This document shows positions 22,101 to 32,032 of a stretch of DNA of 34,216 bases, piece after piece. Under the pieces are notes generated by a model. It searched no databases and was not told the DNA's origin. It was given only the letters and a program-made list of their open reading frames with translations. This DNA is from Saccoglossus kowalevskii. Lineage: Eukaryota > Hemichordata > Enteropneusta > Harrimaniidae. The stretch's first letter is position 1; every line of letters starts with the position of its first letter. Made by a program: the position numbers and the translations under genes. The stretch lies in NCBI RefSeq assembly GCF_000003605.2, contig NW_003150759.1, forward strand, positions 271,419 through 305,634, given 5' to 3'.

Positions 22101-25100
22101 TTGAAATGTGTACTACAAAATCTGTATCAGAATCCACTGCTTATATTAAAATAGTACAATGCAACCGAGGGTATGTGGCTTTTATTAGAGCATCTACACG
22201 TATGAGAAATGGTCAAATTTTGCTTCAGAAAAGGTTGGTGCAGCTGCTATTAGGGATGTGGCTTCTAATACAGATACGAATACAATACAAATATGAGTAA
22301 AGCATTTCTTTTTAGATATACACTGTAGATGATCAATGTGTACCCTGCTATAACTATAGCCCTATAATATGAATAACTTTTGTTACATGTGTTTGCCATC
22401 TTTTCTGAAATGCTTTCTCACTAATTAATTAGTTAACACATCTAATCAGAGCAGAGCTGCCAGAAAGTGATTCGCCTTGTCAGATGTTGGGCGGTCGTTA
22501 AATAAAAAGGAATACATGGCGTAAATCCACATTGATATTTAACCCTCTGAATGTGAATGTCAACTACCACCAAATAAATCCCCCCGAATTTTTTTTAAAA
22601 TCATACACCAGTGGAAAATTATTTTCATTTTGTTAAATTTTAACAAAGAAATTAATGGGAAAAATCTTGTACAAAAAATTGTGAGAAAAAAAATGATGGC
22701 ATTTCAATGTGTTAAGGAAATGAATAATATAAATAATTCGTACCAGTCCACCATGTGTTGGTATTTTTCATCGAGTGATATATCATCTGAGATCTCTATA
22801 GAATAATAATGATTGCGTAGTGCTGTGGCTTTTGCACGATATGATGAGGGAAGTAGAATGCTGTCATCAATGATTCCTGAAATGAAACACACATCATTTA
22901 GGGACTCCAGCAAGGATTACATTAATACCATGATCTACTTCGAGACTCTTAATATTATAGAGGGGAACCCTACCACCAGAGTACAAAAAGGGGTGCCATG
23001 TGTACACAGAATATATTGTAAGTTCTAGTTCTTTTTCTCATCAGGTCTTCTTACATGGAAATGCACAATTTCTGGACTTCAGTGTCTCATTATCGTTTAT
23101 AAGATTTGCTGGTTTCAAAAAAATACATGTATATAGCCACATGCAGCAACCACTGGGTTTCAAGCCATCTGACAGCCATAAACCCCTTTGAACAGCAAAT
23201 CAACTTTTGAAATCTTTCACAAAATAAGGCCACATCATTTGTTAACAATTTTGATCAAGACCTGTTGGCAATTCAAATTATGTTTATCAGGTCGAAGAAT
23301 AACAAAGAAAATAATTTGCAAAATGTTGTACCAGTATTATGGCAGAAAACATTTGTTGGGTGGTCTGATGCAATGACATATTTTATTGATACAAGATCAG
23401 TTGCATTTATTACTGACTACTGTGGAATACTTTATTTTAGCTAGAATTAATTTTCGCTGAAAAGGCTTTTTGGGCGTTTTGTATGGAATTTATTTTCACT
23501 GATTTTTGATGAGTTTAATGTGAAATATAGGAAAAAAAGTATATTCGCTGGATTTTATTTTCACGGAATCATCCCTTCAGCGAAAATAGCGAAAATAAAT
23601 TCCAAGCGAAAATAAAGTATTCTACAGTATCCTATGCTTAGCCTGTCATGCCAAGATTGTTAATATTTTTCATAATTTAATCAACCAAGTAATTGCATTA
23701 TATAGTCCCCATGAGTTAATAAGTTTAATCTTTCCACCACCAGACTTTCTCGAAATTTTTCTTCACTTTTTTCTTGTATTCTCTAATATTTCTAGAAATG
23801 AACACCAATCTTGTTGGAGCTAACAGACAAAATTTGAGTAAATTTTTCATTTTTACTCAAAAACTTTGGCTATTTTTGTCCCAATCTTCTGATGGAAAGT
23901 GCAGGCTATAAACAAGACTATTTTATGAATTTGTGATGAGAAGAGAGAACTGGTGGTGAAAAGGTTAAAACAAAATGCCCGCCATTCAAACATTTCAAAT
24001 GCAATTTGAAAACCAAAATGACATACATTAAGGTATGTGTATCAAGTTTAAATGAAATCTATGCACGATTGAGATCCGATTCCAGAATGGCAAAAATGCT
24101 TTTGATGAATTTTTAGCGCAAACATGGCTGTCATTCAGCCATTTGAATAGAATCCAAAAATGTATGATTTACGTTTCAAATTTGAAAGTGTTCGGTTCAG
24201 ACACAACTAAAATATGAATGGGAATGCCTTACCACATGGAAATACAGAGGTTAATCCATAAGTCCATGTTTATTATCTTTATCTGCCTTTTGTACAGCAG
24301 AGTCTCATCATGTTTGAGAGTGAGCAAATGTTTTTTATCATCAGGAAAATATTGTGTTCAATATGGGACCTATGCAATGTAGATATATATATATAATTCT
24401 TACCATATGATGACGGGCATGTCTCTCCATTAAAATAACATCTTGTGAAGGTCCGATCAAAATCAGTAATTACCTACAGAAGTAGAAATAATGAAATTAA
24501 AAAAATTATGAAAAAATTACTAAAATAATGCTAAAAAGGTATGCAAAAAAACAATAAATGACAAGACCACTGAAAAGCACTGGTTCCTAGTAGGATCCTT
24601 TGCGCAAAATGAAATATTTGATCACTTGTACAAATGATGTCGAGAAACAGCTGCACACTTTGCTTTGCATGCATGCTAATACACAGTGACTGGTTGGCAA
24701 GCACACGTTGTTCACACCAGAAAGAAAATAATAGCAGTGCTAGTTTCTGCTGCTACTACTGATTCATTCAACACACATATGCAAGCTCAAAAAAATATAC
24801 ATGTACATGTAAATGACTTTACACTGAAGCTGACTTTTTAATGGTAAACAGTGTAGAGAAAAATGTGATCATAACTTTGCTGTGTACAAATGACTGTGAT
24901 ATGGCTGTAGGAGTATAACACATAGTGAAGTACCTGGAAACAACTAGAAGTGTGCAATGTACTGTATACATATACAGTGTTGGAGCTAAATCAGCTAAAC
25001 AGTTCAGTATGTTAAACCCATAACACTGGAGAATGCAGGGACAGAGGCAACTGCTGTCTTTTTCTTGCAATGATGTAACATTTAAAAGTGATTTTGTACA

Positions 25101-28100
25101 TTCAAACATGCAAGATCACGTTTTATGGCATGAATTTCCAATGGATAAATTTTAAAACAACGATATGTCTAGGTGACATGTTATGAACAACAGAACATAA
25201 ACTAGAAGGTTTTGAACGAATATCGTGTTTTGTAAAAATTGGCTACAAGATGATTTGGAGTTGAGGGTTGTTGGGACATTTTCTTTGTGACACAGGATGC
25301 AAGTAAATGATAACAAGAGATCTTTATTAATCGATTTTCAGACAAAAACAAGTCTACGCCATAGTAATTAAGGTAGAGATGCAGTTTACCTGACAGGTAT
25401 TTTAATAAGTTAATTAAGAAATCAAGATGACTTCTCAAAAAGATTATTGTATGAATTTTAAAATTTTGTTAGTATTTTTTGTTATGGACACTGTAGTTTG
25501 AAATGTGCACAAAAATGTGCTTTTTTGGTCAAAAGTGATTTAAAAAAAATTAGCTTCAAAATTGGTTTATGGGTACATCTGTTTACTATGAAGAAAGTGC
25601 CGTCTTGAAAACTGTCTACCAGTTGTCAATTTTGCAGGGCAGCAGTTCAAATTTCACCACTTCAAGTTTATGCATAAATTAACACCCAGGCTAGTTGTCT
25701 GTACGATTGTTGTAACACTGCTCAACCCAAAACAATGCCCCGGCGGTGTTTTGAAGATAAACACATTGTCAATCATTTGTGAAAATTTCAAAACAAAAGG
25801 TCAAAGCTATGTTTTTTAATGTTCTGGGATGTGCACTAAAAAGAAGCTGAGATAATTGCTAATTTGCATAACAATTCACTCTGTAAGAAGTTTGCTAATG
25901 CTCATAATTAAAATGGCTGTAACAGTTCCAAATTTAAATGTATTATCGTTTTGTTAAAAGTTAAATATAGTGCATAATATGGAGATCCCGTCATTTCTTT
26001 TTTTCACCATGTTTTTTTTAAAATTATTTATGGACAGCCTTGCTAAATCTTGCTCAAAAGAGAGAATGTTTGCACCTGTTATCTATATTTTAAAATCATT
26101 TTTAGAGTATGTTCCACTTTTCACAATTCTACCAAATTTTAACAGTCTATAGCCAAGATTATTTGGATAATAAAAAGCAAAAAAAAAAAATTTCCCAAGT
26201 GCCCACGAACCTGCATCTCTACCTTAAACAGTAGTATCTAAACTACATGTAATTTGTTTTCAAAAATGAGTTCCATAAAATGTTTGGCTGTTTTGCGTGG
26301 AGATTATTATTACTGCTTTTTGACGAGTAATATTTTCATTGACTTTTTATGACTAAAATTGTAAAACTATAGAAAAAAAAATGTTTTCACTAGTTTTTAT
26401 TTTTCACTGATTTATTCCTTTAGCAAAAATAAATTCCAAATAAAAATAAATGATATGGAGGTCGTGGACTTGCTTGCTGTATGCACTCAGATGCTTACGT
26501 GAACGAGATGCACCATGATACGTCACACGGAACATCATTGATCATTTTCTGGATATTTGCCTCAGTTGCCTGTCCCTGTATTCTCTAGTGTCTTTGGTTA
26601 AACACTCCATTTCTGACATTACCCCGAGCCTGAAAGGAAAGAGCAGGCTGAGCTGTAAAAGATTGTTTGATTGATTCTGCCTGTGATTGGTTGTTTCTAC
26701 ACATGTGATGTGTCACTGCATGAAATAACACACAAAAATAATGTTGTTTACTTTCCATCAAATCTCTACCTACCTGTAGCTTATCTTTTCCATCAGATGC
26801 AAGCTGCTCTATAACTGACTTTACTTTCTTAATATCTTTAATAAATACTTTGGAATCTTTGAGTTCAGGAATCTGTAATAAATGTACACACATGGCCATT
26901 ATTCAAGGATGTTGGCAGGTATTCCTATCAATTAAACAGAGTGACAATTTTATCACAATATTTTGGTTTAAAAGTGCTACTGAACTATAGAAATGGATAT
27001 ATGACATACCATTTGTGCTGTTTTACCTGGTAAAAATCATGGTTTTTGAGAAAATCAGGTTGAGAAAATTGGTCATTTTTGGAACAATTTCCATGTGAGT
27101 CCAGATAAAAACAATATTTTATAGAAAATAAATTATATTCCCCAGAATCTCATAATAATTCGTGACAATCAGAATTACCCATCTTATAACAACATACTAT
27201 TATATTTCCACTATATATTTTCGAACAATATTCCTAGAAACCAATGTGACTCAAACATCATTTGTTTTCATGGGTTTTAAAGCCACTTTTAAGTGAGAAG
27301 TAGTTCTATGACCATAATATTTTATGCAAGTTTTGTGAACGTAAAATTAAAAATATAAAATATAAAAATATAAAATATAAAAATATAAAATTAAAACATA
27401 GAGTGAAAATCTTGTAAATCTGTATATCCATTTTAATATCCACGATTGAATATTATTTTATTAATATTAACACATCACCTGTTTTTATTCATTATAAATT
27501 CAAAATGGCGGCCAAACAACGTTTTTTTCTCCACACACACACTTTGTAAACAACACAGAAAACGTAATAATCTGGAGCGCTTCCTTATTACACTTGACGG
27601 TTTTTCTTTGTTTTTATGGAGGTGTTAATTGCGCATTTGTTTTGGCAGGCGACAGACAAGTATTGTGAAAACAGGAAATCAACAAAGACGAGAGAGATTC
27701 GCTAAATCAACATTTCGGCGTTTTGCTACTACGACATTTTACCACAATTCGCTAAAATTGCATGTCGCTTTTTCAACATGTTTTACAGTATCTGTGAAGG
27801 CTCTCAGTAGATGAATTGCTCCACCATTCTCTCACTGAGTACTTTCTGGATTGTTATTTAACCTTTTCACCACCAGTTCCCTCTTTTCATTACAAATTCA
27901 CAAAATAGCCCTGTTTATAGTTTGCCTTCAGAAAATTTGAACAAAAATATCCAAATTTAACAACTGAAAATTGACACAAATTTTGTCTGAAATTTTGGTT
28001 TATTTCCAGAAATATTGGAGAATATAAGAACAAAGTGCAGAAAAATTTAGGCGAGAAAGTCTGGTGGTGAAAACAGGAAAAAATGGCAAAGATTTCCCAT

Positions 28101-30207
28101 TTTAATGTAATTCTTTTTTGGTAAATTTTGGAAAAAAAAATACAGGGGGAGCAGCATACTGGTACAACATTTTTTATACCAAAATGTGGACCAACATTTG
28201 ACACATTTTTATACAAGTTTCTATAATTTCTTTTTTAGGTTTGAAACAAATTGATGGTATTTCTAAGCACCTACAGAAATTGCTCATCATTTTTTTAAGA
28301 ATATTAAAAAAAATTATGCAGACTTAGGTTCATTTCGTGAATGATTGTCACTAGGGGTTAGTGGATAAGCCTATGTACAGTACATGGGAACTTATTCAAA
28401 AAACAAATTGTAGAATTTACTCAAAACTCAATAAGTTTCTAAATGTAAACACGGGGGGGGGGGTCACACAAGTCATGCAGTGTAAGAACAATCATGGGAG
28501 GACAAATTTTAAATTAGTGTCAACGCACATAGTGCCTAAAAATAAAAATGACAACCTGTCACATTAAATGTGTTCAAGTTGACCTTTCCACATCATGACA
28601 TGAACATACTTGTACTGGTCTTCCATGTAAATTTGACTGTTACTATATTATACATAAGTCAACACCCTTAAAAAAGAAAGCTGGCCAATAAATAAATCTG
28701 TTAATTATCTAATTTAACATATTAACAGTGTAACTGCATGTACATATAGTTTACTCATTTCTAATATGTACAAATTGTCCCACCATAATGTTGACGGGAA
28801 AATTGATGGCAACCAAACAACATTGCCAAGTGAATAATTCTCGACAATGTGCCTTAAATTTGCTTTAAAAATTAAATGTTGGTCTATTTAGACATAATTT
28901 CCAGTTTCCACTGGTTTTGACAATATAGAAATAATAGTATGGAATAAAATAAAAGTTTTTTTTAGAAAAATGACAAAAGATCACTTTGGCAATCAGTGAG
29001 TTAAATTAAAATTAAATTAAAATATTGTTTTATTTAGATGAGGCTCCATTTCCCACAATTAAAAGCAAGTTCAATTGTTATCCCTCAGGTGTGGTCATTT
29101 TGAAAGACAATAGTACATTGTATCAGTAATAAAACAAGTTTACACAAAATTAAATTAAATAAAGTAAATAAATGCTGAATGGAGATTAATTGTTTTATTG
29201 TCATGGTAAAATGTTTAGTTTTTCACAACACCCTCACCGAAGTCTATATAGTACTGGCAGTGGATGCACTAATTCCGAGTAGTAGATAATATTTGGTAAT
29301 CATTGTCCTAAATTAAGTAACTATTCAAAATAGCCCTTATACGGATAATTTGTACGAACACTTGTGTAATTTGTAAACAACAACGGTTTTCAACGAAATC
29401 AAACTCTGAGTCAATATTGCGCTGGAAGTGGTAATAGGGAACCACAATACGTAATAATTTTATGGTCGCTCTAATTCCCAGTAACGTACTACATGTACAC
29501 TAATAACGTTTACGAACACTCGCGTAATTTGTAAACAATAACAGTCAGTTTTCAAGGAAATCGAACCCTGTACTCTGTGTGTCATTAATACTTTACCGTT
29601 GAAGTGACGATTATATTATGGCTAAGATCGTGTGATATTTGAGAGCGGAACTTAAGTTCATATTGAATTGTTACCATTTTTAGAATAGCAGAGCAACAAA
29701 TGCGAAAACAAGTTAGCAAAGCAGAGAACAATCATAGAGGTCAACAATGCAAGTAGCTACGGTGGGTTTAATTCTATCCCCTGTACACTGTAGTCCAGAT
29801 AACGCAATCGTCTGTGTAAAACTTTGAGTCAATTTAAGAAAATAATTAACCAGTCGACGTTGAATACGGATCAAGTACAATAATTGTGTCGTCCGCAGTC
29901 CAGTACGCTTCAAAATGCAATGATCAACTCTGTGCGGGTAATTTTCGCTACTGGGCAGGCCAGTATTAGTGTCAACATGGCTACAAACCGTGATATCAAA
30001 CATTGCTACGTTCACTGTTTGTGGTATGACTTAACCGACGTATATTTACAAATACACACGATAGTTACCAGACAACCTATCGTAAATTAGTTAGCAGAAA
30101 GTTGAACGTCAGTTTGACATCGAACAAAACATTCTAATAAAAGTACAAATTCTTCCCACAAAATAAATGCATTTACCAGCGTTAGTCTTAACACTTACCA
30201 ATTCCAT
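19009..30207 (-). CDS. NT5C3: Cytosolic 5'-nucleotidase III (NT5C3-type), complete, eight exons
   Basis: This HAD-superfamily enzyme dephosphorylates pyrimidine (and some 7-methylguanosine) nucleoside monophosphates in the cytosol. The exons in transcript order are 30207-30199, 26872-26774, 24473-24404, 22876-22744, 22038-21949, 21367-21205, 20532-20332 and 19110-19009. They sum to 867 nt (288 residues plus stop) and every junction phase closes. HAD motifs are present: DFDRT at 40-44 (nucleophile Asp40, acid/base Asp42), FSAGVGD at 154-160 (Ser155), GFKG with Lys195, and GDSIGDLKMADG at 228-239. The length matches the shorter human NT5C3A isoforms and NT5C3B. One pre-duplication gene is expected in invertebrates, so A versus B is not assigned. 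Confidence 0.97.
19380..19970 (+). repeat. Degenerate internally repeated block (AAGTTTGAATGAAATC words)
   Basis: Phrases such as agcaagtttgaataaaaccaa, gaagtttgaatgaaatcagt, cctgagaaatggtcaagaat, tctgagaaatgattgatgaca and aacaaaattggtc recur, suggesting about three decayed units. The block ends gacgggcgcacatatagacacacg. It sits in the last NT5C3 intron. A related piece occurs at about 23975-24190. Confidence 0.5.
19993..20225 (-). mobile_element. TTAA-type (piggyBac-like) MITE, copy 2
   Basis: Starts CTTTTCACCACCAGACTTTC and ends gaactggtaaaaagg. Its interior is the reverse complement of copy 1. The right end has lost part of the GGTGG repeat, and the TTAA duplication has decayed. Confidence 0.75.
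20332..20532 (-). CDS. NT5C3: NT5C3 exon 7, motifs III and IV
   Basis: The acceptor is gtttcttgcag and the donor is gtgagt. It encodes GKLIGFKGDIIHVFNK, then NNVILLGDSIGDLKMADG, then KIGFLNDK. It carries the catalytic Lys (GFKG) and the metal-binding GDSxGDLxMADG motif. Reading through the donor would give an unsupported tail. Confidence 0.97.
20579..20660 (-). repeat. Half copy of the TTTTCGCTG-word MITE
   Basis: Contains gagtgaaaattaattacatac, ttttcagtgaaaattaattcc and ends agtctttcacag|TA. The left half is missing. Confidence 0.65.
21205..21367 (-). CDS. NT5C3: NT5C3 exon 6, catalytic motif II
   Basis: The acceptor is ttttttaaacag and the donor is gtatga. It encodes [36 protein letters not shown] and VSNYMDFNNE. 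The Ser of FSAGVGD is HAD motif II. It matches human [20 protein letters not shown] closely. It ends in phase 0. Confidence 0.96.
21949..22038 (-). CDS. NT5C3: NT5C3 exon 5
   Basis: The acceptor is gtctttttag and the donor is gtattt. It encodes WNQAHALLVEHHVMKHDIEE and MVRQSKALL, part of the cap domain. It starts by completing one Trp codon and follows with another, giving DWWNQAH where vertebrates have EWYTKSH. No ATG-started frame covers it because it has no internal start. Confidence 0.9.
22113..22280 (+). mobile_element. TTCTATTAG-word MITE, older copy
   Basis: Starts TA|CTACAAAATCTGTATCAG and runs through gcttttattagagcatctac to gcttctaatacagata. It matches the element at 33795-33974 throughout. 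The right terminus is eroded. In an NT5C3 intron. Confidence 0.7.
22744..22876 (-). CDS. NT5C3: NT5C3 exon 4
   Basis: The acceptor is gtttcatttcag and the donor is gtacga (weak at +4 but G at +5). It encodes IIDDSILLPSSYRAKATAL and on to DEKYQHMVDW, matching vertebrate IIDN...LTVEEKYPYMVEW of the cap domain. It ends two bases into the Trp104 codon. Confidence 0.93.
23420..23627 (+). mobile_element. TTTTCGCTG-word MITE, well-preserved copy
   Basis: TA|CTGTGGAATACTTTATTTTA ... gaaaataaagtattctacag|TA. Nearly the same as the 16649 copy, with an additional internal 'cgaaaatagcgaaaataaat' segment. Confidence 0.88.
23729..23964 (-). mobile_element. TTAA-type (piggyBac-like) MITE, copy 3, with both TTAA
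   Basis: Flanked by TTAA at 23725-23728 and 23965-23968. Starts TCTTTCCACCACCAG and ends CTGGTGGTGAAAAGG. This is the clearest copy for defining the target duplication. Confidence 0.88.
24404..24473 (-). CDS. NT5C3: NT5C3 exon 3, catalytic motif I
   Basis: The acceptor is cttctgtag and the donor is gtaaga. It encodes VITDFDRTFTRCYFNGETCP, containing DxDxT of the HAD fold, equivalent to human IITDFDMTLSRF. It ends with the first base of Gly60. Confidence 0.96.
24474..26773 (-). other. NT5C3: NT5C3 intron 2
   Basis: 2.3 kb of AT-rich DNA with one decayed MITE at 26265-26455. Several small open frames (for example 24819-25109, 25202-25438 on minus) have no recognisable similarity. Confidence 0.8.
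26265..26455 (+). repeat. Degenerate copy of the TTTTCGCTG-word MITE
   Basis: Keeps gagttccataaaatg, tttttgacgag, ttttcactgatttattcctt and aaataaattcc in family order, but both termini are unrecognisable. Confidence 0.5.
26774..26872 (-). CDS. NT5C3: NT5C3 exon 2
   Basis: The acceptor is tttattacag and the donor is gtaggt. It encodes 33 residues, IPELKDSKVFIKDIKKV and on to DGKDKLQ, phase 0 at both ends. It matches the N-terminal helix region before the catalytic motif in vertebrate NT5C3. Confidence 0.93.
27343..27394 (+). repeat. AT-rich short tandem repeat (AAATATAAAAT units)
   Basis: Alternating aaaatataaaatat words over about 50 bp within NT5C3 intron 1. Confidence 0.8.
27502..27513 (+). 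promoter_or_regulatory. YY1-type motif AAAATGGCGGCC in NT5C3 intron 1
   Basis: An exact match to the YY1 consensus AAnATGGCGGC, at the edge of a CpG-richer stretch (27540-27800) in otherwise AT-rich intron. It could mark an internal promoter or enhancer. No exon is proven here. Confidence 0.35.
27862..28077 (+). mobile_element. TTAA-type (piggyBac-like) MITE, copy 4
   Basis: Left flank TTAA (27858-27861), start CCTTTTCACCACCAGTTCCC, end CTGGTGGTGAAAACAGG. The right TTAA is mutated. Same orientation as copy 1. Confidence 0.85.
29354..29575 (+). repeat. Local duplication in NT5C3 intron 1
   Basis: acgaacacttgtgtaatttg with following gtaaacaacaacggttttca at 29354 recurs as acgaacactcgcgtaatttg with gtaaacaataacagtcagtt from 29512. 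The second copy keeps more CpG. Confidence 0.65.
30199..30207 (-). CDS. NT5C3: NT5C3 first coding exon (Met-Glu-Leu)
   Basis: The exon has nine coding bases, ATG GAA TTG, followed by a strong donor gtaagt (plus strand 30193-30198). The start is supported by an in-frame stop (TAG) about 45 bases upstream with no intervening ATG. Phase 0 joins to IPELKDSK in the next exon, giving MELIPELKDS, similar to the start of short NT5C3A isoforms (MMPEFQKSS). A further upstream untranslated exon is possible: a tgttgtag acceptor-like site ends near 30291. Confidence 0.85.
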
Positions 30208-30450
30208 ACTGTTCTTCTTCTCACTGTTGTAATATTCAGTGACGATAATCTATGAATGTCCCAGAATTCTGCTACGTTTAACAAGCAACCTACAACAACA
30301 CAGCAGTTAAGTTAGGATCGCAAACAGCTGAGCAAACACAGTCTCGAGAAGGCAACGCGAGACCCCAAACGTTCCCACAATTCTCTGCTCTCTTCACCGC
30401 GCATGCGCTTCGTGGAAAATAGTTCCGCGATCGGTAGACGAAAACATTGA
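30208..30450. promoter_or_regulatory. Probable bidirectional promoter of NT5C3 and BBS9
   Basis: This is the interval between the NT5C3 start codon (minus strand) and the inferred BBS9 first exon (plus strand). It is visibly richer in CpG than the flanking introns (cgaga, acgcg, ccgcgc, cgcttcg) and lacks transposon copies. It contains the palindromic NRF1-type site at 30399-30408. Transcription start sites cannot be fixed from sequence. Confidence 0.65.
30399..30408. promoter_or_regulatory. NRF1-type palindromic site GCGCATGCGC
   Basis: An exact GCGCATGCGC in an AT-rich window, between two divergent genes. NRF1 sites of this form are typical of CpG-type bidirectional housekeeping promoters. 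Binding is inferred. Confidence 0.6.
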
Positions 30451-30587
30451 AGACAGGAAGAAAATTTCACCTAAACTCCGTCCTTACAGTTTGTCATTAA
30501 CATTTGCTGCAGAAATAGAGTTTAGTTTTCAAAGGAATTATTTATTGTGGCTTTTGCCAGCATGATCGGCGTTTGAACTCGTACAAG
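30451..30587 (+). other. BBS9: Probable BBS9 non-coding first exon
   Basis: A donor-like tacaag|gtgaga at 30588 lies downstream of the shared promoter, and a good acceptor (tgtattccag) at 32001 precedes the BBS9 start codon by 31 bases. Together they suggest an untranslated first exon and a 1.4 kb intron. The 5' limit is a guess. The exon would contain a five-codon upstream open frame, ATG at 30562 to TGA at 30576. Confidence 0.5.
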
Positions 30588-30662
30588 GTGAGATTCATCA
30601 TAACATGTTATTATGAAAATTAGCTGCTCAGAAGTACTACTGCAAGCATCATCTCTGGTTTT

Positions 30663-30676
30663 GTTTCCTTGGCGAT
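30663..30676 (+). promoter_or_regulatory. Weak X-box-like (RFX) candidate
   Basis: GTTTCCTTGGCGAT resembles the ciliary X-box consensus RYYNYYATRRNRAC, with TT instead of AT at the centre and T for the last C. It lies just inside the first BBS9 intron. BBS genes are commonly RFX targets, which makes the match worth noting, but it is imperfect. Confidence 0.25.
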
Positions 30677-31434
30677 TAAATTAACATCCGTTTCAATAAG
30701 AGAAGTTTTCATAATAACTACGATTTTCGGATTTCTACTAATTATGTGGATTTCTATTTGTCTCTAGTTATGTGAATATAACATTCCTAACTCGAACTCA
30801 TGTGTCTGACAACTAACCAGCAGATATTTCAATTAATTACTTCCTTACAAAAATATGCCATCCATGTTTATTTATTGGAAAAATTATTATGTTAATTTGT
30901 TGTTAAAATAATCGCATTCATGTAGTGTCATTGTATGGTGATACACTCACTTGTTATCGGGTGTGTGTAGAATGTGACCACAGTCACTTTAAATAATAAA
31001 ATAATATAAAAAGATTTTTAATTAAATTCACTCAGAGATCATTCGTTAAGTTTTATTTATTTAAAATTACAGTATGTGATATATTCAATTGTCTGAATTT
31101 TGCATGAATTCCGGAAATTAACAAAGTGCGCATCTAATTGTTGTTTATTTTATTTTATTTGTGTTTGATCATAGTCTCTCTATAGGCCTCTATAGAGGGA
31201 CTGTGGTTTGATCAAGATTGAGGTTGAGTTTCCCACAAATTTATACTTCAGAAACTTAATCACAACAACTCTGGCATGTTGAGCTCATAGCTCGCCTAAA
31301 TTCAGTAATGTTGTGATTCACTTTTAGCATGTCTGCTCTTGTGTGTCTTTTAGTATAGTCAGAGAAACCCATAAATATATAATAATAATTCTAGGAAATG
31401 TACATAATGTCATTCAAGATGATATAATATTCAT

Positions 31435-31590
31435 TGCAGATAGCTCTACTGTATTTGCTTCTGTTGTAGAAGCATTCCTATGTGAGATGTGTTGCTATTA
31501 CGGATGCACTTTTATTGAACATGCACTTTTAATAAAGATGCTCTTCCATTGAAGGTGCACATCTATAGGTGATGCACTTCAATAAGAGAT
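31435..31590 (+). repeat. Block of GATGCACTTCTATT-like short repeats
   Basis: Words such as tgcttctgttgtagaagc, gatgcacttttattgaa, atgcacttttaataaagatg and gatgcacttcaataagag recur roughly every 20 bp. They resemble the interior of the TTCTATTAG-word element at 33795, but no termini were found. In the first BBS9 intron. Confidence 0.5.
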
Positions 31591-32032
31591 GAGAGAAAAT
31601 ATGGTACGGTATATTAGATTAAAACAACAGAATTGTCGCAATACGTCATATTCAGTATGAGGTATATGCAAATGTATGAAAGCAGTGTGAAATACATTGT
31701 TGTTACTGTACATTCTTTAATGCATGCTGCCTAATGACGAGAGTTTTGAACAAATTCATGTGGGAAAACCTTATCACGATCAACTAAACCACTGTACATG
31801 TATGCATGTCATTTTTTGATTGGCTCAACAGTTGCAAATATGTATGCAAGTAAACAGAAGCAAGTTTCATGACTTGAGTCCATGTCGTTACTAGTTTCAC
31901 CAAGAAGTGATAATGAATGATAATAACCTCATACTATTTTGAACTGCTTTTTATTCTGCAGTTATCATGCAATTAATTATTGTCTTTTTAATGTATTCCA
32001 GATTTATGAACTTAGTGCAATAATTAGTGACA

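Larger units (their letters stand above)
20533..22743 (-). other. NT5C3: NT5C3 introns 4 to 6 region, between and around short exons
   Basis: Apart from exons at 21205-21367 and 21949-22038, this holds the half MITE at 20579, a fragment with gtgcttctatgagagaggtg near 20712 related to the TTCTATTAG words, and the element at 22113-22280. No other gene is seen. Confidence 0.75.
22877..24403 (-). other. NT5C3: NT5C3 intron 3
   Basis: Holds MITEs at 23420 (TA type) and 23729 (TTAA type) and a piece related to the degenerate block of 19380. No exon is seen. Confidence 0.8.
26873..30198 (-). other. NT5C3: NT5C3 intron 1
   Basis: 3.3 kb intron with the AT repeat (27343), YY1-type motif (27502), TTAA-type MITE (27862), an 11-G run near 28453 and the local duplication (29354). 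The 5' kilobase is richer in CpG, as expected next to a promoter. Confidence 0.8.
30588..32001 (+). other. BBS9: Inferred BBS9 first intron
   Basis: Contains the X-box-like site (30663) and the short-repeat block at 31435. No coding exon is seen. Confidence 0.6.

Noticed and set aside
27629-27814. Basic 61-codon frame in a CpG-richer stretch
   Set aside because: It begins at TTG rather than ATG, and its Arg-rich content shows no recognisable protein family.
30291-30330. Upstream splice acceptor for an extra NT5C3 5' exon
   Set aside because: tgttgttgtag resembles an acceptor but leaves little room for an upstream exon before the shared promoter; not called.
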